Shown here: piece after piece, positions 8,569-17,113 of the stretch
Layout of the letters: every line of letters begins with the position of its first letter
Position numbering within the stretch: the first letter of the stretch is position 1
Assembly: GCA_023392635.1 (NCBI GenBank)
Contig: JAEVYS010000099.1
Location: 1 to 64,000, forward strand
From: Actinomycetes bacterium
GTDB lineage: Bacteria > Actinomycetota > Actinomycetes > Propionibacteriales > Propionibacteriaceae
Direction: 5' to 3'
Length of the DNA: 64,000 bases
Notes under the pieces: model-generated
Told to the model about the DNA's origin: nothing
Seen by the model: only the letters and a program-made list of their open reading frames with translations
Databases searched by the model: none
Program-made: the position numbers and the translations under genes

Positions 8569-8766
8569 ATGAGCCCAGTCCAGGGCGGCGGAGCCTTCGG
8601 CCAGGACGTCAGCCTGGGCCCGATCATCGAGAAGATGCGCCACGACAACGACTTCTCCGACGAGGTGCACGACCCGTCCGAGGACGAGCCGCACATCGTC
8701 GGCATCCCCAAGAAGTTCCAGCACGCCGGGGACCCTTCAGCGGATCCAGAACCACCCCACAGCTGA
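8569..8766 (+). CDS. small acidic hypothetical protein
   Basis: A 65-residue hydrophilic, acidic protein with no membrane segment and a Pro/Asp-rich tail. ATG 8569 is preceded by AGGAG (CACCAGGAGCACCCC). It follows the sterol-carrier-like gene by 28 nt and is probably cotranscribed with it. I do not recognise a family. The ribosome site and conserved-looking N-terminal helix (LGPIIEKMRHDNDF) support a real gene. Confidence 0.55.
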   Translation: MSPVQGGGAFGQDVSLGPIIEKMRHDNDFSDEVHDPSEDEPHIVGIPKKFQHAGDPSADPEPPHS

Positions 8767-8848
8767 ACCACAGGTTCGCGAGGCATCGGTCACAGAGAGC
8801 GGTCATAGCGTCTGAAACGTTGAATGCGCGCTAAGGAGACCGCACCCG

Positions 8849-10081
8849 ATGACCACCGATGAAACGGGCTTCCCCGTGGACAGCCCGGACACCCCCACGA
8901 AGCCGGATCGGCGATTGACCTGGAAGCGGTGGGTGGCCATCGGGGTGGCCGCCGTCGTCGTCCTCGCCGGGGCCGGAGTGGGCGCCTTCCTGTTGCTGCG
9001 CCCCTCGTCGAACCCCCCGACCACCTTCACCAGGGACGTCCAGGCGACGAAGGGAACCCGGACGCAGACCGTGACGTTCGACGGCACCCTCAGCCCGAGC
9101 AAGGAGTCGGACGTCAACTACGGCGTCTCCGGCACGGTGACCAAGGTCTACGTGAAGGCCGGCGACAAGGTCTCGAAGAACCAGAAGCTGGCGCGCATCG
9201 ACGACTCAGACCTTCAGAACGCCGTCGCTCTGGCCGAGGCCAACCTGACCACGGCGCGGGCCAACTACACCGAGGTCGTCGACAACGATGGCAGCAGCGC
9301 GGCGATCACGTCCGCCGGCGCGCAGGTCCGCTCGGCGAAGGCCGCCCTCACCAGCGCCCAGGAGGACCTCACGCACGCCGTGCTCCGCTCGCCGATCACC
9401 GGGACGGTCGCGAGCGTCGGCCTCGAGGTGGGCGACACGGTCGGCTCCTCGAACTCCGGCACCGGCAGCTCCTCGGGCTCGTCCACCTCGGCCCAGGTCG
9501 TGATCATCGCCACCTCGAAATGGAAGGTCGAGGGCACGGTCGGCGCGTCCGACCTGTCCAGCGTCAAGGCCGGCCAGTCGGTCAGCGTCACGACCGACGC
9601 CGGCACCGACGCCCTGAAGGGCACCGTCGCCTCGGTCGGCATCATGTCCACGTCCACCAGCAGTGACGGCGCCGCGGCCTTCCCGGTCGAGGTGACCATC
9701 TCGGGCACGCACACGAACCTGTTCTCCGGCACCACCGCGACCGCAGTGATCACCACCGGCAGCTACGCCGACGTCGTGACCGTGCCGACGGCGGCGATCA
9801 CCACGTCCGACGGCAAGACCGTCGTGACCAAGGTGACCAACAACCAAGCCAGCACCGTCGAGGTGACGGTCGGCAAGGTGTTCGGCTCCGCCACCGAGGT
9901 CACGAGCGGGATCTCGGAGGGCGATACCGTCCGGATCACGATCACGCGACCCACGGGCACGTCCACGTCGTCCACCAACGGCGGGATCAGCTTCGGCGGC
10001 GGCGGCTTGGGCGGCGGCTTCGGCGGCGGCGCCCCGCCGGCCGGCGCGCCGGGTGGCACGGGCAACGGCGGCAACCGATGA
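8849..10081 (+). CDS. HlyD/MFP-type membrane-fusion adaptor of a MacB-like exporter
   Basis: A 410-residue adaptor. A short cytoplasmic tail is followed by one membrane anchor (about 28-50), then a lipoyl-like half motif (GTVTKVYVKAGDKV), a short alpha-helical hairpin (about 105-175) and the second lipoyl half (SPITGTVASVGLEVGD). A beta-barrel region and a Gly/Pro-rich tail follow. Such proteins couple ABC permeases to extracellular export; in a Gram-positive they span the wall side. An AAGGAG site precedes ATG 8849. It is the first gene of a four-gene operon in which every junction overlaps, here by ATGA with the ATPase gene. Confidence 0.85.
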   Translation: MTTDETGFPVDSPDTPTKPDRRLTWKRWVAIGVAAVVVLAGAGVGAFLLLRPSSNPPTTFTRDVQATKGTRTQTVTFDGTLSPSKESDVNYGVSGTVTKVYVKAGDKVSKNQKLARIDDSDLQNAVALAEANLTTARANYTEVVDNDGSSAAITSAGAQVRSAKAALTSAQEDLTHAVLRSPITGTVASVGLEVGDTVGSSNSGTGSSSGSSTSAQVVIIATSKWKVEGTVGASDLSSVKAGQSVSVTTDAGTDALKGTVASVGIMSTSTSSDGAAAFPVEVTISGTHTNLFSGTTATAVITTGSYADVVTVPTAAITTSDGKTVVTKVTNNQASTVEVTVGKVFGSATEVTSGISEGDTVRITITRPTGTSTSSTNGGISFGGGGLGGGFGGGAPPAGAPGGTGNGGNR

Positions 10082-10782
10082 CCTCACAGCTGAAGATGAC
10101 CGGCGTGCGCAAGACTTACGCCACCGGGGCGGTGAAGGTCGAGGCGCTGCGCGGGATCGACCTCGCGGTCGACGAAGGCGAGTACCTCGCGATCATGGGC
10201 CCCTCGGGCTCGGGCAAGTCGACCCTGATGCACATCATCGGCTGCCTCGACGTGCCCACCGCCGGCACCTACGAGCTCGACGGCACCGACGTCAGCGCCA
10301 TGAGCGAGAAGCAGCTCGCCGACGTGCGCAACGCCAAGATCGGCTTCGTCTTCCAGCAGTTCAACCTTCTGCCCAGCCTGACGGCACTGCGCAACGTCGA
10401 ACTGCCCCTGGTCTACGCAGGCGTGCACGCCACCGAGCGCAGGGAACGCGCGATGGCCGCCCTCGAACGGGTCGGCCTCGCCGCCCGCCTCCAGCACCGC
10501 CCCGGCGAGCTGTCCGGCGGCCAGCAGCAGCGCGTCTCCGTGGCACGCGCCCTGGTGACCGATCCGGCACTGCTTCTCGCCGACGAGCCCACCGGCGCCC
10601 TGGACTCGCACTCCACCCGCGAGATCCTCGACCTCTTCGACGACCTTAACGAGGCCGGACGCACGATCGTCGTGATCACCCACGAGGCGGACGTCGGCGC
10701 GCGCGCCAGGCACATGGTGCACATCTACGACGGGCTGCTGCGCGAGCCCACGCCGGTCGCGGTGGCGGGAGCACGGCGATGA
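10078..10782 (+). CDS. MacB/LolD-type ABC transporter ATPase
   Basis: A 234-residue nucleotide-binding subunit with all motifs intact: Walker A GPSGSGKST (about 41-49), Q-loop FVFQQFNLLP, signature LSGGQQQR, Walker B LLLADEPTGALDS and the switch histidine in VITHE. This subclass powers mechanotransmission exporters for peptides, lipoproteins or drugs rather than classical importers. It overlaps both neighbours by 4 nt (ATGA), so stoichiometric translation with the adaptor and permease is likely. Confidence 0.93.
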   Translation: MTSQLKMTGVRKTYATGAVKVEALRGIDLAVDEGEYLAIMGPSGSGKSTLMHIIGCLDVPTAGTYELDGTDVSAMSEKQLADVRNAKIGFVFQQFNLLPSLTALRNVELPLVYAGVHATERRERAMAALERVGLAARLQHRPGELSGGQQQRVSVARALVTDPALLLADEPTGALDSHSTREILDLFDDLNEAGRTIVVITHEADVGARARHMVHIYDGLLREPTPVAVAGARR

Positions 10783-12011
10783 TGGGCTGGGCCGAGACCG
10801 TCCGGACGGCGGTCGCGGCGCTGAACGCCCGGCGCATGCGCTCCGCACTCACCATGCTGGGCATCCTGATCGGCATCGCCGCGGTGATGCTGACCGTCGG
10901 CCTGGGCCAGGGCGCCTCGGCCTCCATCACCAACCAGATCAACGCCCTGGGCTCGAACCTGATCATCGTCAGCCCGAGCATGTCCACCTCCTCAGGTGGC
11001 TTCCGGGGCGGCGGGGGTGCGGTGTCGACCCTCACCACCCAGGACGCGGCGATGCTGGCCGATCCGGCAATCGCCCCGAACATTGCTGCGGTCGCCCCCA
11101 CCTCGTCGGTGTCGGGTTCGCTGCAGTCGTCGGACACGACGTGGACGTCGACCGTGGTCGGCACGACGCCGGAGTGGATGACGGTGCGGGCCCGCACCAT
11201 GGGCGCGGGACGGTTCTTCACCGCCGCCGAGGTCGACTCCTCCTCCACCGTGGCCGTCCTCGGCTCAGAGACGGCGTCGGAACTGTTCGACACCGCGTCG
11301 CCGGTCGGGCAGACCATCAGCATCAACGGTGAGTCGTTCACGGTCATCGGCGTCCTGAAGTCCGAGGGGGCTTCGGGAACCTCCAACCAGGACGACACGG
11401 TGCTCGTTCCCGGCACGACGTTCGCAGCCCGGCTCTCCACGTCGAGCAGCGCGAACAGCGTCTCGCAGATCTACCTGTCGGGCAGGGACGCCGACACCCT
11501 GTCAGCCGCCTACCAGCAGGTGAAGACGGCGCTGCTCGCGTCGCACGGCGTGACCTCGACGAACGCCGACTTCACCGTCAGCACGCAGGCCTCCCTGGTC
11601 GAGACCGCCACCTCGGTGACCGGCATCCTGACCGCCCTGCTGGGCGGCATCGCCGGCATCTCGCTGCTCGTCGGCGGCATCGGCGTGATGAACATCATGC
11701 TGGTGTCGGTGAGCGAGCGGGTGCGGGAGATCGGCCTGCGCAAGGCCCTCGGCGCCACACCGTCCGTCATCCGTCGCCAGTTCCTGGTGGAGGCCGGCAT
11801 CCTCGGCGTCCTCGGCGGTCTGGTCGGCGTCGCCCTCGGCATCGTCGGGGCCGCCGTCCTGAGCCCGATCATCGGGATCACCGTGGCCGTGTCCGTCCCG
11901 GCGACCCTGCTCGCCCTGGTGGTCTCGCTCGGCATCGGCCTGGTCGCCGGCGTCTATCCGGCCTCGCGGGCGGCCAAGCTCGCACCCATCGACGCACTGA
12001 GGAGCGAGTGA
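10779..12011 (+). CDS. MacB-like ABC transporter permease (FtsX fold)
   Basis: A 410-residue permease with the MacB topology: one N-terminal helix (about 22-44, ALTMLGILIGIAAVMLTVG), a long extracytoplasmic periplasmic-core-like domain (about 60-265), then three C-terminal helices of the FtsX domain (for example GGIAGISLLVGGIGVMNIMLV). The REIGLRKALGA coupling motif faces the ATPase. Together with the two adaptors it should form a tripartite-like exporter without an outer-membrane channel. The substrate is unknown. Confidence 0.9.
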   Translation: MMGWAETVRTAVAALNARRMRSALTMLGILIGIAAVMLTVGLGQGASASITNQINALGSNLIIVSPSMSTSSGGFRGGGGAVSTLTTQDAAMLADPAIAPNIAAVAPTSSVSGSLQSSDTTWTSTVVGTTPEWMTVRARTMGAGRFFTAAEVDSSSTVAVLGSETASELFDTASPVGQTISINGESFTVIGVLKSEGASGTSNQDDTVLVPGTTFAARLSTSSSANSVSQIYLSGRDADTLSAAYQQVKTALLASHGVTSTNADFTVSTQASLVETATSVTGILTALLGGIAGISLLVGGIGVMNIMLVSVSERVREIGLRKALGATPSVIRRQFLVEAGILGVLGGLVGVALGIVGAAVLSPIIGITVAVSVPATLLALVVSLGIGLVAGVYPASRAAKLAPIDALRSE

Positions 12012-13711
12012 TGTTGAAGAACCCCCGGATCCGTGCGGTGCTCGGCGCCGGCACCGCCCTGGCGGTGGTCGCGGGCATCGGCATCGCGGTGGCGTCGTCG
12101 TCGAACGCGGCCACCCCCAGGTACGTGACGGCGACTGCCGGCACCGGCGACGTGACCCAGACCTACGTCGCCACCGGCTCGATCACGCGCAAGAACACCT
12201 CCGTCGCGTCGTTCTCCGTGAGCGGGACGGTGAAGAAGGTCGCCGTCGCCGTCGGTGACGAGGTGGAGGCCGGCGACGTGCTCGCCGTCCTCGACAAGGG
12301 CAAGCTACAGCTGGCCGTCCTGAACGCAGAGACCTCTGTGGCTAGGGCAAAGGCCTCGCTGTACTCGGCGCAACACCCGGCCACCACGGCGAGTTCGGGC
12401 GGCAGCGCTCCGTCCGGCGGGAACGGGTCCGGTACCGGGATCACGATCGACCCGAAGCTGCTGAACCAGGCCGTGTCACGGATCAACCTCGCCATCCTCG
12501 ACGAGGCCGACAAGTGCAACGCGATCTTCTCCTCGATCCTCCCCGCGGCAGAGCCGACCCCGACCGCCTCGGCCACCCCGACCCCTTCGGCGGGCCCGAC
12601 CCCGACCGGGACGGCCACCGCTACGCCCACTCCGACGGCCACCACCGGTTCGGAGGCGAAGGCCACCCCGACTGCGAAAGACACCGCGTCGACGGCCACC
12701 ACGGACGACAACCCGGTCGCGACCGCCGGCGCGTCCCAGCTGGCGAAGGTCCTCGCCGAGGGCGACTTCACCGACGACCAGCTCCAGGCCTGCGCCAACG
12801 CCCGGGCAGAGGTGATCCTCGCCAACACCAACCTGCAGACCGTCGTCGCGCAGCTCACCAGGCCGAGGCCGGGCGGCTCGACCAAGAAGTCGTCCAGCTC
12901 CTCGAAGTCGAGTTCGTCCGGCTCGGTCAGCAAGTCCGCCGTGGCCTCGGCAGAGGCAGACCTGCTGCAGGCCGAGCAGGACCTGGCTGGGGCGCAGGCG
13001 GACCTGGAGGCGGCCGAGCTGGTCGCGCCGATCTCCGGCACGGTCGGCCTGGTCGACTACACGGCCGGCACCAGCTCCTCGGGCGGCTCGATCACCATCG
13101 TCGGCTCCGGGAGCGCGGTCGTCTCGTTCGAGCTGCCGCTGGCGACGCTCCAGCTCGTCAGGACAGGCGATCCCGTGACCGTGACGCCTGCCGGCTCCAC
13201 GAAGGCACTGAGCGGAAGGATCACCGGCATCTCGAGCCTGGAGACCAGCGGAACCGCGGGTGACACCCCCACCTACGCCACCGAGGTGTCGGTGGGTGAC
13301 GCGGACGGCCTGCTCGCCACCGGCGCGAAGGCCTCGGTCCTGATCCCGGTGAAGGCCGTGTCCGGCGTCCTGCGGGTCCCGGCATCCGCGGTCACGCCGA
13401 CCGGCACCGGCGCGGCGACCGTCCAGGTCGTCGACGACGCCACCGCGTCCACCGCGACGACGGTCCAGGTGAAGACCGGGGCGGTCGGCGGGGGCTGGGT
13501 GCAGATCACGGAGGGCCTCGAGGCGGGCAGGCTCGTCGTCCTGGCCGACACGACCGCCGAGATCCCGTCGAACCAGTCGAACTTCCGGCGTACGACGACG
13601 GCTTCGTCCAGCTCCCGGTCGTCCACGACGGCGACGTCCGCACCCAGTGCGCCCGCAACCGCGTCGGCGACGACACAAGCCGCACAGCCGACGTCGACCG
13701 CGGGTCGCTGA
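12008..13711 (+). CDS. second HlyD-type adaptor with low-complexity insert and tail
   Basis: A 567-residue adaptor distinct from the first gene. An N-terminal anchor (about 8-27) is followed by a lipoyl half motif (VKKVAVAVGDEVEAGD) and a hairpin region interrupted by a Thr/Pro repeat (residues about 180-240). A Ser/Lys stretch (about 295-315) follows, then the second lipoyl half (APISGTVGLVDYTAG), a beta-barrel domain and a Ser/Thr/Ala-rich C-terminal tail. GTG 12008 overlaps the permease stop as GTGA; ATG 12011 is an equally possible start one codon later. The low-complexity segments suggest passage through or attachment near the cell wall. It is the last gene of the operon. Confidence 0.8.
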   Translation: MMLKNPRIRAVLGAGTALAVVAGIGIAVASSSNAATPRYVTATAGTGDVTQTYVATGSITRKNTSVASFSVSGTVKKVAVAVGDEVEAGDVLAVLDKGKLQLAVLNAETSVARAKASLYSAQHPATTASSGGSAPSGGNGSGTGITIDPKLLNQAVSRINLAILDEADKCNAIFSSILPAAEPTPTASATPTPSAGPTPTGTATATPTPTATTGSEAKATPTAKDTASTATTDDNPVATAGASQLAKVLAEGDFTDDQLQACANARAEVILANTNLQTVVAQLTRPRPGGSTKKSSSSSKSSSSGSVSKSAVASAEADLLQAEQDLAGAQADLEAAELVAPISGTVGLVDYTAGTSSSGGSITIVGSGSAVVSFELPLATLQLVRTGDPVTVTPAGSTKALSGRITGISSLETSGTAGDTPTYATEVSVGDADGLLATGAKASVLIPVKAVSGVLRVPASAVTPTGTGAATVQVVDDATASTATTVQVKTGAVGGGWVQITEGLEAGRLVVLADTTAEIPSNQSNFRRTTTASSSSRSSTTATSAPSAPATASATTQAAQPTSTAGR

Positions 13712-13730
13712 GCAACAAGGGGGCGGGGCT

Positions 13731-13768
13731 GCGGGCCCGCATGGATCTCCCGGATCCTGCGGGCCCGC
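13731..13768. terminator. hairpin after the exporter operon
   Basis: Two copies of GCGGGCCCGC (13731-13740 and 13759-13768) flank an imperfect GGATC/GGATCC pair, giving a long GC-rich stem 20 nt past the last adaptor stop. The rest of the 222-nt gap up to glnA2 (13769-13933) shows nothing I can name. Confidence 0.6.
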
Positions 13769-13933
13769 TCACCGATCACGCCAAGAGACGCCAGCCCCCC
13801 TCAGAGCAGTCCCCGCGCCGCAGCCATCAATGGCAGCGGAAACCGGTGGTGCAGACCATTCAACTCCGCGCCACCCTCAGCGGGCGGCGAACGGGCAGGT
13901 CCATACAGTCCCGAACACCGCCGGGTGCCGCGA

Positions 13934-15271
13934 CTACAGGGTGGGCAGGGAGTTCTTCAGTTCCCACTCGCTGACGTGCCCACGGTAGGAGTCGTACTCG
14001 GCCTTCTTGTTGCGCAGGTAGAAGTCGAACACGTGCTCACCGAGCGTGTCAGCGACCAGCTGTGAGTTCTCCATCAGGTCGATGGCGTTGCCCAGGCTGC
14101 GCGGCAGCGGCGAGATGCCCAGCGCCTGGCGCTGCCGGTCGGTGAGCGACCACACGTCGTCTTCGGCACCCTCGGGGAGCTCGAGCTCGTTCTCGATCCC
14201 GTCCAGGCCCGCGGCCAGCACCATCGCGTAGGCGAGGTAGGGGTTGGCGGCGGAGTCGATCGAACGCACCTCGACCCGGGCCGAAGCGCCCTTGTTCGGC
14301 TTGTACATCGGCACCCGCACGAGCGCGGAGCGGTTGTTCTGTCCCCAGCAGATGTAACTGGGCGCCTCCGCGCCGGCCACCAGGCGCTTGTAGGAGTTGA
14401 CCCACGGGTTGGTCACGGCAGTGATCTCCCCCGCGTGCCGCAGCAGCCCGGCGATGAACTGGCGCCCGGTCTTCGACAGGTGGTACTCCGCGCTGGCGTC
14501 GTAGAAGGCGTTGGTGTCGCCCTCGAACAACGACACGTGAGTGTGCATGCCCGACCCGGGGAACTCGCTGAGCGGCTTGGGCATGAAGGACGCGAACAGG
14601 TTCTGCATCACCGCGACCTCCTTGATCACCACCCGGAAGGTCATGATGTTGTCGGCCATCGTGAGCGCGTCCGCGTAGCGCAGGTCGATCTCCTGCTGCC
14701 CGGGGCCGCCCTCGTGGTGGCTGAACTCGACCGAGATGCCCATCTGCTCCAGCAGGGTGATCGCCTGCCGGCGGAAGTCGGCGCCGGGGCTGGTCGTGGT
14801 GTGGTCGAAGTAGCCCGACTGGTCGGCGGGCACCGGGACCTGGCCGGGGACGACCGGCTGCTTGAACAGGTAGAACTCGATCTCGGGGTGGGTGTAGTAG
14901 GTGAAGCCCATGTCGGACGCCTTCTTCAGCGCGCGCTTGAGGACGTAGCGCGGGTCGGCGAAGGACGGAGAGCCGTCCGGCAGCCGGATGTCGCAGAACA
15001 TGCGGGCGGTGCCCTGGGTGTTGCCTCGCCAGGGCAGCAGCTGGAACGTGGACGGGTCGGGGTGCGCCACCATGTCGGACTCGTACACCCGGGCGAAGCC
15101 CTGGATGGCCGAGCCGTCGAAGCCGATGCCCTCACTGAACGCGCCTTCGAGTTCCGCGGGGGCGATCGCGACCGACTTGAGGAAGCCCAGCACGTCGGTG
15201 AACCAGAGCCGGACGAAGCGGACGTCCCGCTCCTCCATGGTGCGAAGCACGAACTCGGTCTGCTTATCCAT
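13934..15271 (-). CDS. glnA2: type I glutamine synthetase, GlnA2 type
   Basis: A 445-residue cytoplasmic ligase, very close in layout to mycobacterial and streptomycete GlnA2: FVLRTMEERDVRFVRLWFTD at the start, EGIGFDGSAIQGF, the ATP/metal region HPEIEFYLF, and the NPYLAYAMVLAAG helix. The family makes glutamine, or in Streptomyces gamma-glutamyl-polyamines, from glutamate and ATP. The adenylylation-site tyrosine of the NLYDLPP loop is replaced here (NELELPEG), so GlnE control of this enzyme is unlikely. ATG 15269-15271 lacks a ribosome site. CAGACT (15284-15279) ends 7 nt upstream; alternatively TTGAAA-17-TAAAGC could serve as the promoter. Confidence 0.93.
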   Translation of the reverse strand: MDKQTEFVLRTMEERDVRFVRLWFTDVLGFLKSVAIAPAELEGAFSEGIGFDGSAIQGFARVYESDMVAHPDPSTFQLLPWRGNTQGTARMFCDIRLPDGSPSFADPRYVLKRALKKASDMGFTYYTHPEIEFYLFKQPVVPGQVPVPADQSGYFDHTTTSPGADFRRQAITLLEQMGISVEFSHHEGGPGQQEIDLRYADALTMADNIMTFRVVIKEVAVMQNLFASFMPKPLSEFPGSGMHTHVSLFEGDTNAFYDASAEYHLSKTGRQFIAGLLRHAGEITAVTNPWVNSYKRLVAGAEAPSYICWGQNNRSALVRVPMYKPNKGASARVEVRSIDSAANPYLAYAMVLAAGLDGIENELELPEGAEDDVWSLTDRQRQALGISPLPRSLGNAIDLMENSQLVADTLGEHVFDFYLRNKKAEYDSYRGHVSEWELKNSLPTL

Positions 15272-15346
15272 GCGCTTTAGTCTGCCGCTGGAAGTGTTTC
15301 AATCTGGTTACATGCCGCTGCCGGACACGCTGGGTAGGTTGTCGTC

Positions 15347-15736
15347 ATGGCTCCCACGTTCAACGCCATCGGCGTCACGGTGGCCGATATGGCGTCCACC
15401 CTCACCTTCTACCGCCTCCTGGGCCTGCAGTTCGACTCCTCCGACGATGCGGAGGGTCACGTCGAGTGCGAAGGACCCGGCGGGGTCCGGATCATGTTCG
15501 ACACGGTCTCGGTGATCCACAGCTTCGACCCGGACTGGCAGCCCCCCGTGGGCGGGCCGGCGATGAGCCTCGCGTTCGAGTGCGCCACCCCGGGCGAGGT
15601 GGACGCCACGGTCGCGCAGGTCGCCCAGGCCGGCTACACCGTCCACCGTGAGCCGTGGGACGCGTTCTGGGGCCAGCGCTACGCCACCGTCCTCGACCCC
15701 GACGGCAACCGCGTCGACCTGTTCGCCTGGTCCTGA
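15347..15736 (+). CDS. VOC family (glyoxalase-like) protein
   Basis: A 129-residue vicinal-oxygen-chelate protein with paired beta-alpha-beta-beta-beta units: GVTVADMASTLTFYRLLGL at the start and AQAGYTVHREPWDAFWGQRYATVLDPDGNRVDLF at the end. Members bind small molecules, often antibiotics, or act as metal-dependent isomerases or dioxygenases; the substrate is unknown. ATG 15347 is 6 nt after TAGGTT (15335-15340), so it is probably leaderless. Its stop TGA (15734-15736) lies inside the left arm of a long palindrome. Confidence 0.8.
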   Translation: MAPTFNAIGVTVADMASTLTFYRLLGLQFDSSDDAEGHVECEGPGGVRIMFDTVSVIHSFDPDWQPPVGGPAMSLAFECATPGEVDATVAQVAQAGYTVHREPWDAFWGQRYATVLDPDGNRVDLFAWS

Positions 15737-15799
15737 CGCATCGGGGACGGTTCCGATTGCGCCAGCCTGACGCATCGGGAACCGTCCCCGATGCGTCAG
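15733..15799. repeat. palindromic repeat with GGGGACGGTTCC core, copy 2
   Basis: Perfect 22-bp arms (15733-15754 and 15778-15799) surround a 23-nt centre. Each arm runs from TGACGCAT to GGTTCC. The outermost TGA triplets are the stop codons of both converging genes (VOC and the 76-residue gene). It probably works as a bidirectional terminator and is closely related to the element at 29333. Confidence 0.85.
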
Positions 15800-16026
15800 C
15801 CGAACGGGCCCGGGTCCTTGCGGTCGCGGTCCCGCTCGTCCTCGTCGAGGTCGTCGTTGAAGCGCGGGTCGTTGTCCCATTCGTCATTGCGCTGGGCGAC
15901 CCTGGTCAGGGCGTTCGCGGCGTCAGCGGGCGTCGCGTAAGGCCCCAGGCGGTTCTCGCTCTTGCAGCCCTCGTAGGGCTCGACCGCGTGGTGGTCGAGG
16001 CAGTAGTACCACTCGCCGTCTGCCAT
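15796..16026 (-). CDS. small conserved hypothetical protein with aromatic N-terminus and acidic tail
   Basis: A 76-residue protein starting MADGEWYYCLDHHAVEPYEGCKSENRLGPY and ending in a very charged tail (EDERDRDRKDPGPFG). The two cysteines and HH might bind metal, which is speculation. Proteins of this type occur widely in actinobacteria next to map; no function is known to me. ATG 16024-16026 has a GGAGG site 7-8 nt upstream. It is divergent from map and its stop is inside a palindrome. Confidence 0.75.
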   Translation of the reverse strand: MADGEWYYCLDHHAVEPYEGCKSENRLGPYATPADAANALTRVAQRNDEWDNDPRFNDDLDEDERDRDRKDPGPFG

Positions 16027-16074
16027 GGGTCGACGCCTCCGATCGTCCGGGATGTGCCCACTATGATCCGGGGC

Positions 16075-16923
16075 GTGACCGCGATCAAGCCCTTCCCGGT
16101 GTCCCCGCTGCGCCCGGTGCCCGCCTCGATCCCGCGGCCCCACTACGTCGGACGGCCCCGTCCGGAGCGCTACGACGGCCCGCACGTGCAGACGCCGGAG
16201 ACCATCGAGAAGATGCGGGTCGCCGGTCGCATCGCCGCCCAAGCCATGCACGCGGGCGCGGAGATCATCGCCCCGGGCGTCACCACCGACGAGATCGACG
16301 AGGTCGTGCACGACTACATCGTGAGCCACGACGCGTACCCCTCGACCCTCGGCTACCGGGGCTTCCCGAAGTCGTGCTGCACCTCAGTGAACGAGGTGAT
16401 CTGCCACGGCATCCCGGACGCGCGCCCGCTGGCGGACGGCGACCTGGTGAAGATCGACGTGACCGCCTTCAAGGACGGCGTCCACGGGGACAACTGCGCC
16501 ACGTTCTTCTGCGGGGAGGTGGACGAGGCCTCGCGACTGCTGTCGGAGCGCACGGAGGAGGCCATGAACCGAGCCATCAGGGCGGTTCGCCCGGGTCGCC
16601 AGATCAACGTCATCGGCCGGGTGATCGAGTCGTTCGCCCGGCGCTTCGACTACGGCGTCGTCCGCGACTACACCGGCCACGGCGTGCACTCGGCCTTCCA
16701 CTCCGGCCTGATCGTCCCGCACTACGACGAGCCGATGGTCGACACGGTCATGGAAGTCGGCATGACCTTCACCATCGAGCCGATGCTGGCGCTGGGCGAC
16801 CAGCGATCGCACGTGTGGGACGACGGCTGGACGGTGGTCACCAATGACCGCAGCCGGGTCGCGCAGTTCGAGCAGACCATCGTGGTGACGCCGGACGGCT
16901 CGGAGATCCTCACCGTCCCCTGA
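16075..16923 (+). CDS. map: methionine aminopeptidase, type I
   Basis: A 282-residue cytoplasmic metalloprotease that removes initiator methionine from nascent proteins. The five metal ligands are visible in order: Asp in VKIDVTAF, Asp in HGDNCATF, His in GHGVHSAFH, Glu in TIEPML and Glu in QFEQTIVV. The N-terminal extension (residues 1-40) with PxPxPxP-like sequence is typical of actinobacterial MapA paralogues. GTG 16075 is preferred over ATG 16063 because TATGAT (16062-16067) ends exactly 7 nt before it and would overlap the ATG. Confidence 0.93.
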   Translation: MTAIKPFPVSPLRPVPASIPRPHYVGRPRPERYDGPHVQTPETIEKMRVAGRIAAQAMHAGAEIIAPGVTTDEIDEVVHDYIVSHDAYPSTLGYRGFPKSCCTSVNEVICHGIPDARPLADGDLVKIDVTAFKDGVHGDNCATFFCGEVDEASRLLSERTEEAMNRAIRAVRPGRQINVIGRVIESFARRFDYGVVRDYTGHGVHSAFHSGLIVPHYDEPMVDTVMEVGMTFTIEPMLALGDQRSHVWDDGWTVVTNDRSRVAQFEQTIVVTPDGSEILTVP

Positions 16924-17051
16924 GACGGATTTCTCCACCCAGTGAAACGCCGGCGCTGCGCGTCCCGCTGGAGGCCGTGCCACCAGCTACGGTGTTCGCG
17001 GCCGTGGAGCTCCATCTCTCCTTCGAAGTACCTCCGGAGCAGGAACGGTCA

Positions 17052-17094
17052 GGCCCCGCCAGGTCGCCAACCCCTCGGCCTACCTGGCGGGGCC
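17052..17094. terminator. strong hairpin between map and the lipoprotein gene
   Basis: Perfect 13-bp arms GGCCCCGCCAGGT (17052-17064) and their complement (17082-17094) with a 17-nt loop. The genes converge here, so it can serve both. Apart from this hairpin, I see nothing else in the 190-nt gap. Confidence 0.75.
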
Positions 17095-17113
17095 GCTGCC
17101 CCGTTCGGGCGGC

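Noticed and set aside
8770..8830. CGGTCA direct repeats upstream of the exporter operon as a two-component binding site
   Set aside because: Only two short copies with a 14-nt period in a GC-rich stretch, and no adjacent regulator gene; indistinguishable from chance.
12540..12720. Thr/Pro-rich coding repeat in the second adaptor as a possible tandem DNA repeat or recombination hotspot
   Set aside because: The repeat is imperfect at DNA level, stays in frame and fits a flexible wall-type linker.
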